NCBI RefSeq assembly: GCF_016195855.1 | Contig: NZ_JACPYU010000003.1 | Location: 372,001-436,000 of the forward strand | DNA length: 64,000 bases | Reading direction: 5' to 3' | DNA from: Aquabacterium sp. | Lineage (GTDB): Bacteria; Pseudomonadota; Gammaproteobacteria; Burkholderiales; Burkholderiaceae_C | Part shown: positions 8,776 through 20,036 of the stretch, piece by piece | Layout of the letters: every line of letters starts with the position of its first letter | How positions within the stretch are numbered: position 1 is the stretch's first letter | The notes under the pieces: generated by a model | Seen by the model: only the letters and a program-made list of their open reading frames with translations | Databases searched by the model: none | What the model was told of the DNA's origin: nothing | Made by a program: the position numbers and the translations under genes

Positions 8776-9114
8776 TCAGTGGTTCTCGCGCGCGTGGTTG
8801 ATCGTGTACTTGGGGATCTCGACCGTCAGGTCCTGACCCGCCACGATGGCCTGGCAACTCAGACGCGAATTGGGCTCCAGGCCCCAGGCCTTGTCCAGCA
8901 GGTCTTCCTCGACCTCGTCCATCTCATTGAGGCTGTTGAAGCCTTCACGCACGATGACGTGGCAGGTCGTGCAGGCGGCGCTCATGTCGCAGGCGTGCTC
9001 GATCTCGACGTGGTTCTCCAGCAGGGCTTCGCAGATGCTGGTGCCCGGTGCGGCCGTGATTTCCTTGCCTTGGGGGCACAGGGTGGCATGGGGCAGGATC
9101 TTGATGATGGGCAT
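8776..9114 (-). CDS. fdx: ISC-type 2Fe-2S ferredoxin
   Basis: A 112-residue adrenodoxin-type ferredoxin. The cluster ligands are C42, C48, C51 (CDMSAACTTC) and C87 (RLSCQ). It has the acidic helix NEMDEVEEDLLD that contacts partner proteins. It supplies electrons during cluster assembly on IscU. It is the last gene of the ISC operon, nine bases after hscA. Confidence 0.95.
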   Translation of the reverse strand: MPIIKILPHATLCPQGKEITAAPGTSICEALLENHVEIEHACDMSAACTTCHVIVREGFNSLNEMDEVEEDLLDKAWGLEPNSRLSCQAIVAGQDLTVEIPKYTINHARENH

Positions 9115-9123
9115 GGTCTAGCT

Positions 9124-10992
9124 TCAGACTTGATCGAGTTTGCGCCCCGCCAGCGCCTGGCGGATGCTGCGGTTCATGCGTTCGGCAGCGAAGGCCTCGG
9201 TGCCATCGGCCAGGGCCTTGATCGAGGCCTCCAGGGCGTCGATGTCGCCACGGTCGCAGCGCTGGCCGATCTGGGCCATCAGGCCATCGATGCGGGTGCG
9301 GTCTTCGGGGCTCAGCAGGTCGCCGTCGGCGGCCAGCGCGGTGCGTGTGGCCTCCAGCATGCGCTCGGCTTCGACACGAGCTTCACGCAAGGCACGGTCC
9401 TTCATGTCGGCGGCGGCCGTGGTGAAGCCCTCGCGCAGCATGTGGGCCACCTGGTCATCGGTCAGGCCATAACTGGGCTTGATCACCACCGAGGCTTCCA
9501 CACCAGAGAGCTGCTCCTTGGCCGACACGCTCAGCAGGCCGTCGGCATCGACCTGGAAACTCACGCGGATGCGCGCTGCACCGGCCGCCATCGGCGGGAT
9601 GCCACGCAGCTCGAAGCGCGCCAGCGAGCGGCAATGCTCGACCTGCTCGCGCTCGCCTTGCACCACATGCACGGCCAGGGCGGTCTGCCCATCCTTGAAG
9701 GTGGTGAAGTCCTGCGCCAGGGCGCATGGAATCGGGGTGTTGCGCGGGATGATGCGCTCGACCAGGCCCCCCATGGTCTCCAGGCCAAGGGACAGGGGCA
9801 ACACGTCCAGCAACAACAGTTCGCCTTGCGCGTTGTTGCCCGCCAGCTGGTTGGCCTGGATCGCCGCACCCAATGCCACCACTTCATCGGGGTTGAGGTC
9901 GGTCAGCGGGGGCTGGCCAAAGAAGGCGCCCACGGCATCGCGCACGGCGGGCATGCGGGTTGAGCCGCCCACCATGACCACACCCTTGACCTCGTCGGGC
10001 TTGACCTTGGCGTCGCGCAGCACGCGCTTGACCGAGGCGAGCGACTTGTCGATCAGCGGTTTGGCCAGCTCGGCCAGGCGCTCGCGCGTGAGCTTGACCG
10101 ACAGCATGCCACCCGACAAGGCGCAACTCAGGTGCGCGCTGCCGTCGGTGGACAGCTTTTCCTTGGTGCGGCGCGCAGCCACCAGCACGGTACGCTTGTC
10201 CTGCGGGGTGACCGCTTCCATCTTGGCGTCCAGCAGCGCAGCCTCGGCCAGCAGGTGGTCGATGTCGTCACCGCCCAGGGCCGAGTCGCCACCGGTGGCC
10301 ACGACCTCGAACACACCGCGGCTGAGTTGCAGCAGGGAGATATCGAAGGTGCCGCCACCCAGGTCATAGATGGCGTAGAGGCCTTCTGCACCGTTGTCCA
10401 GGCCGTAGGCAATGGCCGCGGCGGTGGGCTCGTTGAGCAGGCGCAGCACGTTCAGGCCGGCCATCTGGGCCGCGTCCTTGGTGGCCTGGCGCTGGGCATC
10501 GTCAAAGTAGGCGGGCACCGTGATCACGGCGCCGAACAGGTCGTCGTTGAAGGTGTCTTCGGCGCGCTGGCGCAGGCTGGCCAGGATCTCGGCCGACACC
10601 TCGACGGGCGACTTCACGCCGGCCACGGTCTTGACCGCCACCATGCCGGGCTGGTCTTCAAACTGGTAAGGCAGGCGACCGGCATCGGGCAGGTCGGCCA
10701 GGCGGCGACCCATGAAGCGCTTGACCGACACGATGGTGTTCTGCGAATCCTCGGCTTGCGCGGCCAGGGCCTCGAAGCCAATGTGGCGACGGGTCTGGCC
10801 CTTGGCGTCCACCATGTAGCGCACGGCCGAGGGCAGGATCACCCTGCCCTGCTCGTCGGGCAGGCATTCGGCCGCGCCGTTGCGCACAGCGGCCACCAAC
10901 GAGTGCGTGGTGCCCAGGTCGATGCCGACCGCGATGCGACGCTGATGGGGGTCGGGCGATTGCCCGGGTTCGGAGATTTGCAGCAGGGCCAT
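9124..10992 (-). CDS. hscA: Fe-S assembly chaperone HscA (Hsp70)
   Basis: A 622-residue Hsp70. The phosphate-binding motif is [13 protein letters not shown] (about 23-35), followed by the DnaK-type signatures [20 protein letters not shown] and [17 protein letters not shown]. The substrate-binding domain starts near residue 390, with a helical lid at the C terminus. Length and position between hscB and fdx identify it as HscA rather than DnaK. It releases clusters from IscU in an ATP-dependent cycle stimulated by HscB. Confidence 0.96.
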   Translation of the reverse strand: MALLQISEPGQSPDPHQRRIAVGIDLGTTHSLVAAVRNGAAECLPDEQGRVILPSAVRYMVDAKGQTRRHIGFEALAAQAEDSQNTIVSVKRFMGRRLADLPDAGRLPYQFEDQPGMVAVKTVAGVKSPVEVSAEILASLRQRAEDTFNDDLFGAVITVPAYFDDAQRQATKDAAQMAGLNVLRLLNEPTAAAIAYGLDNGAEGLYAIYDLGGGTFDISLLQLSRGVFEVVATGGDSALGGDDIDHLLAEAALLDAKMEAVTPQDKRTVLVAARRTKEKLSTDGSAHLSCALSGGMLSVKLTRERLAELAKPLIDKSLASVKRVLRDAKVKPDEVKGVVMVGGSTRMPAVRDAVGAFFGQPPLTDLNPDEVVALGAAIQANQLAGNNAQGELLLLDVLPLSLGLETMGGLVERIIPRNTPIPCALAQDFTTFKDGQTALAVHVVQGEREQVEHCRSLARFELRGIPPMAAGAARIRVSFQVDADGLLSVSAKEQLSGVEASVVIKPSYGLTDDQVAHMLREGFTTAAADMKDRALREARVEAERMLEATRTALAADGDLLSPEDRTRIDGLMAQIGQRCDRGDIDALEASIKALADGTEAFAAERMNRSIRQALAGRKLDQV

Positions 10993-11002
10993 GGGTCGTC
11001 AG

Positions 11003-11527
11003 TCAGCTGGCGTCTTCGTATTTTTCAAGACGCGTATTGATCTCTTCAAGCAGGCGATCAATGAACATGAGGGCGCGCACTTCCTGTGCGGCCTGGGTCG
11101 GGTTGGCGTCCACGTCCAGCAGTTGCGTCAGGCGAGCCAGGCCGGCCTTGCGCTGGCCGGTGACCTCGTCTGACAAGGCCTCGACTTCTGCTGGGTTGCC
11201 GGCTTCTTCCAGGGCTTCACGCCACTGCATCTGCTGCATCAGGAAGGCGCCGGGCATGGCGGTGTTGTTCTCGGCCTGAACCGGCACGCCGGCCAGCTGG
11301 CACAGGTAGGCCGCGCGCTTGAGCGGGTCCTTCAGGCGCTGGTGGGCCTCGTTGACACGCACCGCCCATTGCATGGCAATGCGTTGCGAGGCGGCGCCCT
11401 CCGCCGCAAAGCGGTCGGGGTGAACCTGAGCCTGCAAGGCCTTCCAGGCCGCGTCCAGTTGGGCACGGTCCAGTGCAAATGCCCTGTTCAGGCCCAGCAA
11501 GGTGAAGTCGTCAGCGTCGATGTTCAT
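11003..11527 (-). CDS. hscB: Fe-S assembly co-chaperone HscB (J-domain)
   Basis: A 174-residue protein. It has an N-terminal J-domain with the HPD tripeptide (VHPDRF, about 36-38) and a C-terminal helical bundle that binds IscU. HscB delivers IscU to HscA and stimulates its ATPase. The ATG at 11527 is taken as start; a GTG two codons earlier (11533) is equally possible since no clear ribosome-binding site separates them. It lies ten bases before hscA. Confidence 0.93.
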   Translation of the reverse strand: MNIDADDFTLLGLNRAFALDRAQLDAAWKALQAQVHPDRFAAEGAASQRIAMQWAVRVNEAHQRLKDPLKRAAYLCQLAGVPVQAENNTAMPGAFLMQQMQWREALEEAGNPAEVEALSDEVTGQRKAGLARLTQLLDVDANPTQAAQEVRALMFIDRLLEEINTRLEKYEDAS

Positions 11528-11612
11528 GGCCACAGCAACCCGTTAAAAAGAGAAACCCCACCACATGGTGAGGCTTCAATCAACGCAAGGCGCGTGCCTT
11601 GCCAGCGCGCGT

Positions 11613-12023
11613 TCAGATGCGGAAGGATTCGCCGCAGCCGCAACGATCACGCTCGTTGGGGTTGTTGAATTTGAAGCCTTCGTTCAAGCCTTCACGAACG
11701 AAGTCGAGCTCGGTGCCATCGATATAGGGCAGGCTCTTGGGGTCGACCAGGATCTTGACGCCCAGGCGCTCGAAGACGATGTCTTCAGGAGCAACCTCAT
11801 CGGCGAACTCGATCTTGTAGGCCAGACCGGAGCAGCCCGTGGTCTTGACACCCAGGCGCACGCCCACACCCTTGCCGCGGCGGCCCAGGTAGCGCGTGAT
11901 GTGGCGTGCAGCGGCCTCGGTCAGGCCCACCGACATGTCGGCGTTGGCTTGCGCGATGTCCGCCAGCGGCCCGTTGCCGGGGCCGGCGGTGCACGATCCG
12001 GAGGTGGCTTGATCAGGCTGCAT
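11613..12023 (-). CDS. iscA: A-type Fe-S carrier IscA
   Basis: The core (from [20 protein letters not shown]) is a normal IscA of about 107 residues with the three ligand cysteines in TTGCSG and CGCGES. No ribosome-binding site precedes the internal ATG at 11936. The frame is open further upstream to an ATG at 12023 that overlaps the last 11 bases of iscU, which suggests translational coupling and a 29-residue extension rich in Gly, Ala and Pro. I annotate the longer form but the start is uncertain. IscA passes clusters to apo-proteins. Confidence 0.88.
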   Translation of the reverse strand: MQPDQATSGSCTAGPGNGPLADIAQANADMSVGLTEAAARHITRYLGRRGKGVGVRLGVKTTGCSGLAYKIEFADEVAPEDIVFERLGVKILVDPKSLPYIDGTELDFVREGLNEGFKFNNPNERDRCGCGESFRI

Positions 12024-12399
12024 GCTTGGTCTTGTAGTCGTTGACGGCGGCTTTGATCGCATCTTCCGCCAGGATCGAGCAGTGGATCTTGACCGGGGGC
12101 AAGGCCAGCTCTTCGGCGATCTGGGTGTTCTTGATGTCCAGGGCTTCGTCCAGCGTCTTGCCGCGCACCCACTCGGTCACCAGGGAGCTGGAAGCGATGG
12201 CCGAACCGCAGCCATAGGTCTTGAAGCGGGCGTCTTCGATCACGCCGGTGCTCGGGTTGACCTTGATCTGCAGCTTCATCACGTCGCCGCAGGCCGGTGC
12301 GCCGACCATGCCGGTGCCAATGGTGTCGTCACCCTTTTCGAACGAGCCAACGTTGCGGGGGTTCTCGTAGTGGTCAATGACCTTGTCGCTGTATGCCAT
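12013..12399 (-). CDS. iscU: Fe-S cluster scaffold IscU
   Basis: A 128-residue scaffold on which the cluster is built. The ligand cysteines are C37 (PACGD), C64 (TYGCGS) and C107 (IHCSIL), with D39 between. The HscA-binding motif LPPVK is at 100-104. It is a full-length, canonical IscU. It lies after iscS, separated by a GC-rich repeat of 150 bases, and its stop overlaps the long form of iscA. Confidence 0.97.
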   Translation of the reverse strand: MAYSDKVIDHYENPRNVGSFEKGDDTIGTGMVGAPACGDVMKLQIKVNPSTGVIEDARFKTYGCGSAIASSSLVTEWVRGKTLDEALDIKNTQIAEELALPPVKIHCSILAEDAIKAAVNDYKTKHAA

Positions 12400-12457
12400 G
12401 ATGAAACTCCAAATCTGTCAAAAGAACGTCGATTGCGTCGCCACAACCGTGTTAGTG

Positions 12458-12540
12458 GCGGCGGGGCCAGCGCCGGGCCGCCCCAAGCGTCCGGCCCCGC
12501 GCCCCCTCGGGGGGTGGTTGCAGTACCCTGCAACCGGGGG
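12458..12540. repeat. GC-rich intergenic hairpin repeat between iscS and iscU
   Basis: Within the 150 bases separating iscS from iscU are three adjacent inverted repeats: a GGGGCC/GGCCCC-type cluster at about 12458-12500, CCCCCTCGGGGGG near 12503-12514, and a perfect eight-base stem GGTTGCAG-TACC-CTGCAACC at 12516-12535. Elements of this kind occur between genes in many Burkholderiales. Inside an operon it could alter the ratio of iscS to iscU by mRNA processing or attenuation; that is inference. Confidence 0.6.
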
Positions 12541-12549
12541 CGGACATGA

Positions 12550-13770
12550 CTAGTGTGCAGCCCATTGAATAGTGCTGATGTCAATGCCGTCTTTGTACAT
12601 GTCCCAAAGCGGTGACAGTTCGCGCAGCTTGGCCACACGGTCCTTCAAGGTATTGACCACGTAATCGACTTCTTCCTCGGTGGTGAAGCGGCCGATGGTC
12701 ATGCGCAGGGAACTGTGGGCCAGCTCATCGCTGCGGCCCAGGGCGCGCAGCACGTAGCTGGGCTCCAGGCTGGCAGACGTACAGGCCGAGCCCGACGACA
12801 CGGCGATGCCCTTGATGCCCATGATCAGCGATTCGCCTTCCACGTAGTTGAACGACACGTTCAGGTTGTGGGCGACGCGCTTGTCCAGGTCACCATTGAC
12901 GAAGATCTGCTCGATGCCTTGCAGGCCAGCCAGCAGGCGGTCACGCAGGGCCTTGATGCGCACGTTCTCGGTGGCCATTTCTTCACGGGCGATGCGGAAG
13001 GCTTCGCCCATGCCGACGATCTGGTGCGTGGGCAAGGTGCCCGAGCGCATGCCACGCTCGTGGCCACCGCCGTGCATCTGTGCTTCGATGCGCACGCGGG
13101 GCTTGCGCCGCACATACAGCGCGCCGATGCCCTTGGGGCCGTAGGTCTTGTGCGAGGCCAGGCTCAACAGGTCTACGGGCAGCGTGGCCAGGTCGATCTC
13201 GACCTTGCCGGTGGCCTGGGCAGCGTCCACGTGGAAGATGATGCCCTTCTCACGGCACAGCGCGCCGATGGCGGGGATGTCCTGGATCACGCCGATTTCG
13301 TTGTTCACGAACATGACCGAGATCAGGATGGTGTCAGGGCGGATGGCGGCCTTGAGCACATCCATGTCCAGCAGGCCGTCGTCCTTGACGTCCAGGTAGG
13401 TGGCTTCAAAGCCCTGGCGCTCCAGTTCACGCACGGTGTCCAGCACGGCCTTGTGCTCGGTCTTGACCGTGATGATGTGCTTGCCGCGGGTCTTGTAGAA
13501 GTGCGCCGCGCCCTTGAGGGCCAGGTTGTTGGACTCGGTGGCACCCGAGGTCCAGACGATTTCGCGGGGGTCGGCACCGATCAGCTCGGCCACCTGCACG
13601 CGCGCCTTCTCAACGGCTTCTTCGGCTTCCCAACCGTAGGCATGCGTACGCGAAGCCGGGTTGCCGAAGTGCTCGCGCAACCAGGGAATCATGGCGTCCA
13701 CCACGCGGGGGTCACACGGCGTGGTCGCGCCGTAGTCCATGTAGATCGGAAAGTGAGGGGTCATGTCCAT
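12550..13770 (-). CDS. iscS: Cysteine desulfurase IscS
   Basis: A 406-residue PLP enzyme that takes sulphur from cysteine for clusters and thio-modifications. The PLP lysine is K208 ([12 protein letters not shown]) and the persulphide cysteine is C330 ([12 protein letters not shown]). The long active-site loop marks it as IscS rather than SufS. The two ATG codons at 13770 and 13764 are both plausible starts; the first is used. It is the second gene of the ISC operon, 145 bases after iscR. Confidence 0.97.
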   Translation of the reverse strand: MDMTPHFPIYMDYGATTPCDPRVVDAMIPWLREHFGNPASRTHAYGWEAEEAVEKARVQVAELIGADPREIVWTSGATESNNLALKGAAHFYKTRGKHIITVKTEHKAVLDTVRELERQGFEATYLDVKDDGLLDMDVLKAAIRPDTILISVMFVNNEIGVIQDIPAIGALCREKGIIFHVDAAQATGKVEIDLATLPVDLLSLASHKTYGPKGIGALYVRRKPRVRIEAQMHGGGHERGMRSGTLPTHQIVGMGEAFRIAREEMATENVRIKALRDRLLAGLQGIEQIFVNGDLDKRVAHNLNVSFNYVEGESLIMGIKGIAVSSGSACTSASLEPSYVLRALGRSDELAHSSLRMTIGRFTTEEEVDYVVNTLKDRVAKLRELSPLWDMYKDGIDISTIQWAAH

Positions 13771-13915
13771 AGTGGGGACTCAACAAAGCTGGCGCCAGAC
13801 CCATGCCACATGGTGAGATGGGCGGCTGCTGGCAAGTAATTAATGATCGCTGCGCAAAACCTTCGATTATCGGGGACACCGCCCGGGGTAGGCAAACCCT
13901 CGGGCTGAGTGGCCC

Positions 13916-14449
13916 TTACTTCGTGAGGGCTGCGCCGAGTGCGAACACCGAGTTGGGGGCCGTGACCTTGATGGGCTTGACCACCGGCTGGGTGGAGATC
14001 GCGCGCTTGATCGGCTGGGCCTCGACGGACACACCCTTGGCGAGCTGGTCTTCCACCAGTTTGCGCAGGGAGATGGAGTCGAGGTACTCGATCATCTTGT
14101 TGTTCAGGCTGGTCCAGAGGTCGTGCGTCATGCAACGGCCACCGTCTTCGCCCATGCAGTTTTCCTTGCCGCCGCAACCGGTTGCGTCGATGGGTTCATC
14201 CACGGCCACGATGATGTCGGCCACGGTGATGTCCTCGGCCTTGCGGCCCAACGAGTAACCGCCGCCAGGGCCTCGGGTGCTCTCGACCAGCTCGTGACGG
14301 CGCAATTTGCCGAACAGCTGTTCGAGGTAGGACAGGGAAATCTGCTGACGCTGGCTGATGGCAGCCAGTGCCACGGGGCCAGTGTGCTCACGCAGAGCCA
14401 GATCGATCATCGCCGTCACGGCAAAACGGCCTTTGGTAGTCAGACGCAT
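13916..14449 (-). CDS. iscR: Fe-S sensing Rrf2 regulator IscR
   Basis: A 177-residue Rrf2-family repressor/activator. The winged helix spans about 1-70 (MRLTTKGRFAVTAMIDLAL, RGPGGGYSLGR). The cluster ligands are C92, C98 and C106 with H109, matching the Cys3-His set of E. coli IscR with two extra residues in the loop. With its cluster bound it represses the isc operon. A matching operator lies over its own promoter (14569-14598). The C-terminal tail is longer than in E. coli. Confidence 0.96.
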   Translation of the reverse strand: MRLTTKGRFAVTAMIDLALREHTGPVALAAISQRQQISLSYLEQLFGKLRRHELVESTRGPGGGYSLGRKAEDITVADIIVAVDEPIDATGCGGKENCMGEDGGRCMTHDLWTSLNNKMIEYLDSISLRKLVEDQLAKGVSVEAQPIKRAISTQPVVKPIKVTAPNSVFALGAALTK

Positions 14450-14568
14450 CGCTTTTCTCCTTGGTCAGGGACTCGGGCGACACCCTTCGCGGCAGGGGTT
14501 GGCCTTGGATGGGGTGCGCCGGGATCTCCAACGAACCTGGGGTGTCTTAATCCCGAGTAACGGAGTCG

Positions 14569-14598
14569 ATTATAGCTTACCCAACTGATTTAGTCAAC
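14569..14598 (-). promoter_or_regulatory. isc operon promoter with IscR-type operator
   Basis: On the minus strand a near-consensus sigma-70 promoter is present: TTGACT (14592-14597), a 17-base spacer, and TATAAT (14569-14574). The segment GTTGACTAAATCAGTTGGG across the -35 and spacer matches the type 1 IscR operator, an inverted repeat of the form TTGACTaaa...AGTcrrG. Holo-IscR would block polymerase here. Confidence 0.88.
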
Positions 14599-14711
14599 TT
14601 CAACCAAGGGTGTTCCCTGATGCTTTGCCGATGACGCCCACAGGTCTCATCTATCAAGAAGCGGGCCAGCACCCTACCCCCAACCGAGCCCCAGTAGATT
14701 GCTGGGATTTG

Positions 14712-15275
14712 TCAGGGAGGGGACGCGACAGACGCGACAACTTGTCGCAAATGTTCGACCAGGCCGTCGCAGGCATCTTCAACCAGGTCGAGCACGAACT
14801 CGAACCCGGCCGGGCCACCGTAATAGGGATCAGGCACCGTCTGGACGCTCGCGTGGCGTGACTGGGCCGGCGTGAACTCGGTCAGGCGCTTGAGTTTGCG
14901 CCGTGTCTGGGCGTCGCTGGGGCAGTTTTCCTCCAGCAGGGCGAGGTTGTCCCAGTCCATGGCCAGCAGCAAGTCAAAGCGCTCGAAATCTTGCGGCTGC
15001 ACCTTGCGGGCGCGCAGGTGCTTCATCTCGTAGCCGCGCCGGGTAGCGGTTTCCTGCGCGCGCTCGTCTGGCGGGCTGCCCACGTGGTACGCATGCGTGC
15101 CCGCCGAATCAACCTCGACCAGATCCGCCAGCCCTGCGGCCTCCAGCTTGCGCCGCAGGACGGCCTCGGCCGTCGGGCTGCGGCAGATGTTGCCCATGCA
15201 GACCATGAGCACGCGGGCGCGCGGGCCTGGCGTCGGGTCAGCCGACTTGAACAGAGACGATGCAAAAAATGCCAT
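14712..15275 (-). CDS. Low-molecular-weight protein-tyrosine phosphatase
   Basis: A 187-residue phosphatase. The P-loop is C26-MGNIC-R32-S (the Cys-x5-Arg signature) and the general acid is D149 in PDPYYGG. The catalytic domain starts near residue 20 after a leader of about 18 residues that most relatives lack; no good ribosome-binding site precedes the ATG at 15275, so the leader may be a miscall, though no other start fits. It could act on phosphotyrosine proteins of polysaccharide export or on arginine phosphates. No kinase gene is adjacent. Confidence 0.9.
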   Translation of the reverse strand: MAFFASSLFKSADPTPGPRARVLMVCMGNICRSPTAEAVLRRKLEAAGLADLVEVDSAGTHAYHVGSPPDERAQETATRRGYEMKHLRARKVQPQDFERFDLLLAMDWDNLALLEENCPSDAQTRRKLKRLTEFTPAQSRHASVQTVPDPYYGGPAGFEFVLDLVEDACDGLVEHLRQVVASVASPP

Positions 15276-15341
15276 GCAAGACTTATATGCCGCTAAGACC
15301 TCTATTGTCTTGGCGGTTCATGGCAAACCCAAGGTCACAAG

Positions 15342-15599
15342 TCACATGGCGTGGGCAGATGGTGACAGGCGCTGCAAAGGCATGCTGGATCCAGCCACAT
15401 GCATGGTGCCATCTTCGTCCATGTCCAGGTGTTCACCCGTTGCGAGTTTGTATTCCACCTCGCCGGTGGGCTCCCACAGGGTCTGCATGTCCAGCAGGTT
15501 GTCGACCCGGGTCAGGTGTTCGTAGGCGTGGACCTTGTAGGTAGCGCCGTGCATGTCCTGCACGCGAAAGGTCTCAAGGCGGTGAAGCTTCTTGTCCAT
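15342..15599 (-). CDS. Small conserved protein of unknown function
   Basis: An 85-residue soluble protein (MDKKLHRLETFRVQDMHGATYKV) whose sequence alternates as a small beta-sheet: RVQDMHG-TYKVHAYEHL, then EYKLATGEHLDMDEDGTMHV. The codon use is that of the neighbours, and its coherent beta pattern supports a real gene. I know no function. It stands alone between uvrB and the phosphatase gene, on the same strand. Confidence 0.65.
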   Translation of the reverse strand: MDKKLHRLETFRVQDMHGATYKVHAYEHLTRVDNLLDMQTLWEPTGEVEYKLATGEHLDMDEDGTMHVAGSSMPLQRLSPSAHAM

Positions 15600-15727
15600 G
15601 ACGCACTCCTCTTGCCAAAAACGATGCAGAAGAAACGATGGTCAGGCGCTGGCCTGATGCCTTGGAATTGTGCGCCGGCGCAGGAAGGCTGAACAGCCCC
15701 CGCGCTTGACCCTGGACAAAACCGGCC

Positions 15728-17878
<2,151 letters not shown>

Positions 17879-18029
17879 CCGCGTCACAGTTCGATAAAAT
17901 AAAGGGTTTGCCCGATTTCGCAATGTGATCCAGGCTGTGCCTGTTGACCGCTTTTTTGACGAATTCGCGCTGTCGAATTTTCCAGCTTATCCCTTTTTCA
18001 GCTCTAACACCTGACCGGAGACTGCTTGC

Positions 18030-19229
18030 ATGGCCTCGCTGTTCGCTTCCGTTGAAATGGCCCCCCGGGATCCCATCCTGGGCCTCAACGAACAATTCAA
18101 TGCCGACCCCAACCCCAACAAGGTCAACCTGGGCGTGGGCGTGTACACCGATGACAAGGGCAAGCTGCCCCTGCTGAAGTGCGTGGCCGCTGCTGAAAAG
18201 CAGATGTCCGAGGCGCCCAAGGCCCGCGGCTACCTGCCCATCGACGGCATCGTGGCCTATGACAAGGCCGTGCAAGGCCTGGTGTTTGGTGCCGAGCACG
18301 CTGCCGTGAAGGCGGGCCGCATCGCCACGGCGCAGGCCATCGGCGGCACGGGCGGTTTGAAGCTGGGTGCCGACTTCCTCAAGCGCCTGAACCCGGATGC
18401 GCAAGTCCTGATCTCGGACCCGAGCTGGGAAAACCACCGCGCCCTGTTCGAGGCCGCCGGCTTCCCCGTGGACGTCTACCCCTATTACGACGCAGCCAAC
18501 CGCGGCATCAACTTCGACGGCATGATCGCCAAGTTGAAGGCCTCCAAGGCCGGCACCATCGTGCTGCTGCACGCCTGCTGCCACAACCCGACCGGTTACG
18601 ACCTGACGGACGCCCAGTGGAGCGAAGTCATCGCCGTGATCAAGGCCGGTGGCCTGGTGCCTTTCCTGGACATGGCCTACCAAGGCTTTGGCAACGGCAT
18701 CGCTGAAGACGGCGCCGTGGTCATCAAGTTCCTGGATGCGGGCCTGAGCTACTTCGTGTCGACCTCGTTCTCCAAGAGCTTCTCGCTGTACGGTGAGCGC
18801 GTGGGCGCCCTGAGCATCGTGAGCGAATCGGCCGAAGAGTCCGGCCGCGTGCTGAGCCAGCTCAAGCGCGTGATCCGCACCAACTACTCCAACCCGCCGA
18901 CGCACGGCGCGCAAGTGGTGGCCACCGTGCTGACCACGCCCGAGCTGCGCAAGATGTGGGAAGACGAGCTGGCCGAGATGCGCGACCGCATCAAGCTGAT
19001 GCGCACGGCGCTGGTCAATGAGTTGACAGCTGCTGGCGTGCAAGGCGACCTGAGCTACATCACTCGCCAGAAGGGCATGTTCAGCTACTCGGGCTTGAAC
19101 GCGACGCAAATGCAGCGTCTGCGTTCGGAGTTCGGCATCTATGGTGTGGACTCTGGTCGTATCTGCGTGGCTGCGCTGAACACCGGCAACATCAAGGCTG
19201 TGGCTGCGGCCATCAAGGCGGTGATGTAA
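18030..19229 (+). CDS. tyrB: Aromatic/aspartate aminotransferase (class I)
   Basis: A 399-residue PLP aminotransferase of the Ia branch. The PLP lysine is K249 (TSFSKSFSLYGERVG), with N187 (CHNPTGYD), D214 and Y217 (DMAYQGF) and R257 (YGERVG). The C-terminal carboxylate-binding arginine is in DSGRICVA. It interconverts aspartate or aromatic amino acids and 2-oxoacids. The sequence does not separate AspC from TyrB firmly, so the symbol is tentative. CCGGAGAC precedes the ATG. It ends in a strong terminator. Confidence 0.9.
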   Translation: MASLFASVEMAPRDPILGLNEQFNADPNPNKVNLGVGVYTDDKGKLPLLKCVAAAEKQMSEAPKARGYLPIDGIVAYDKAVQGLVFGAEHAAVKAGRIATAQAIGGTGGLKLGADFLKRLNPDAQVLISDPSWENHRALFEAAGFPVDVYPYYDAANRGINFDGMIAKLKASKAGTIVLLHACCHNPTGYDLTDAQWSEVIAVIKAGGLVPFLDMAYQGFGNGIAEDGAVVIKFLDAGLSYFVSTSFSKSFSLYGERVGALSIVSESAEESGRVLSQLKRVIRTNYSNPPTHGAQVVATVLTTPELRKMWEDELAEMRDRIKLMRTALVNELTAAGVQGDLSYITRQKGMFSYSGLNATQMQRLRSEFGIYGVDSGRICVAALNTGNIKAVAAAIKAVM

Positions 19230-19277
19230 GGCGGTGCTGCTGATGCGCCAAAGGGCGCGTCAGATCAAGCCTGTGCA

Positions 19278-19305
19278 AGCCCCTCTCACGAGGGGCTTTT
19301 TATTT
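19278..19305 (+). terminator. Rho-independent terminator
   Basis: AGCCCCT (19278-19284), a six-base loop, AGGGGCT (19291-19297), then TTTTATTT. It ends the aminotransferase transcript. Confidence 0.9.
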
Positions 19306-19395
19306 GCGTGCTCTTTTTGCATGCGCTTGTGTGCGTCTTCTGCGCATGCTGTGAATGGCGTCAGGCGCTGCGGGGGTGATGGGCGCTTTGTCGTT

Positions 19396-19650
19396 GGAGC
19401 GCGAGGCGGGGGCTGAGCCGGTATCTGGCCGGGCTTCATGTTGGTGGCCCCGCTGTGCGGGGCTGCCTTGCGATGCTCGTGTCAAGGTGGCACCGGGGAA
19501 CTCGCTGCAGGGCCCTTGGCCCTTACGCTCGAACAACCCCGGCGAGCTTGAGCACGAAGCGCGCTGCGCGCGCCCACCTTGCCACTGCGCTTCTCAGCAC
19601 CAACAAGGCGCCCTGCCAGATGCCGGCTCAGCCCTTTTCCGCCTCGCTCG
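19396..19650. repeat. Large imperfect inverted repeat
   Basis: A left arm at about 19396-19494 and a right arm at about 19570-19650 are reverse complements over most of their length. Both contain the core GGGCTGAGCCGG-ATCTGGC followed by TTGTTGGTG-like and CAAGGTGG blocks, with mismatches and small indels. A third partial copy (GGCTGGGCGCCTTGTTGG) is near 19820-19840. No transposase frame lies between the arms. It may be a miniature inverted-repeat element or a structured RNA. Confidence 0.6.

Positions 19651-20036
<386 letters not shown>

Noticed and set aside
12400-12549. An IS-element remnant between iscS and iscU
   Set aside because: The sequence is composed of short hairpins without any transposase frame or terminal repeats; it fits an intergenic repeat better.
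17879-18029. A LexA box upstream of uvrB
   Set aside because: Only isolated CTGT/ACAG half sites were found, with wrong spacing.
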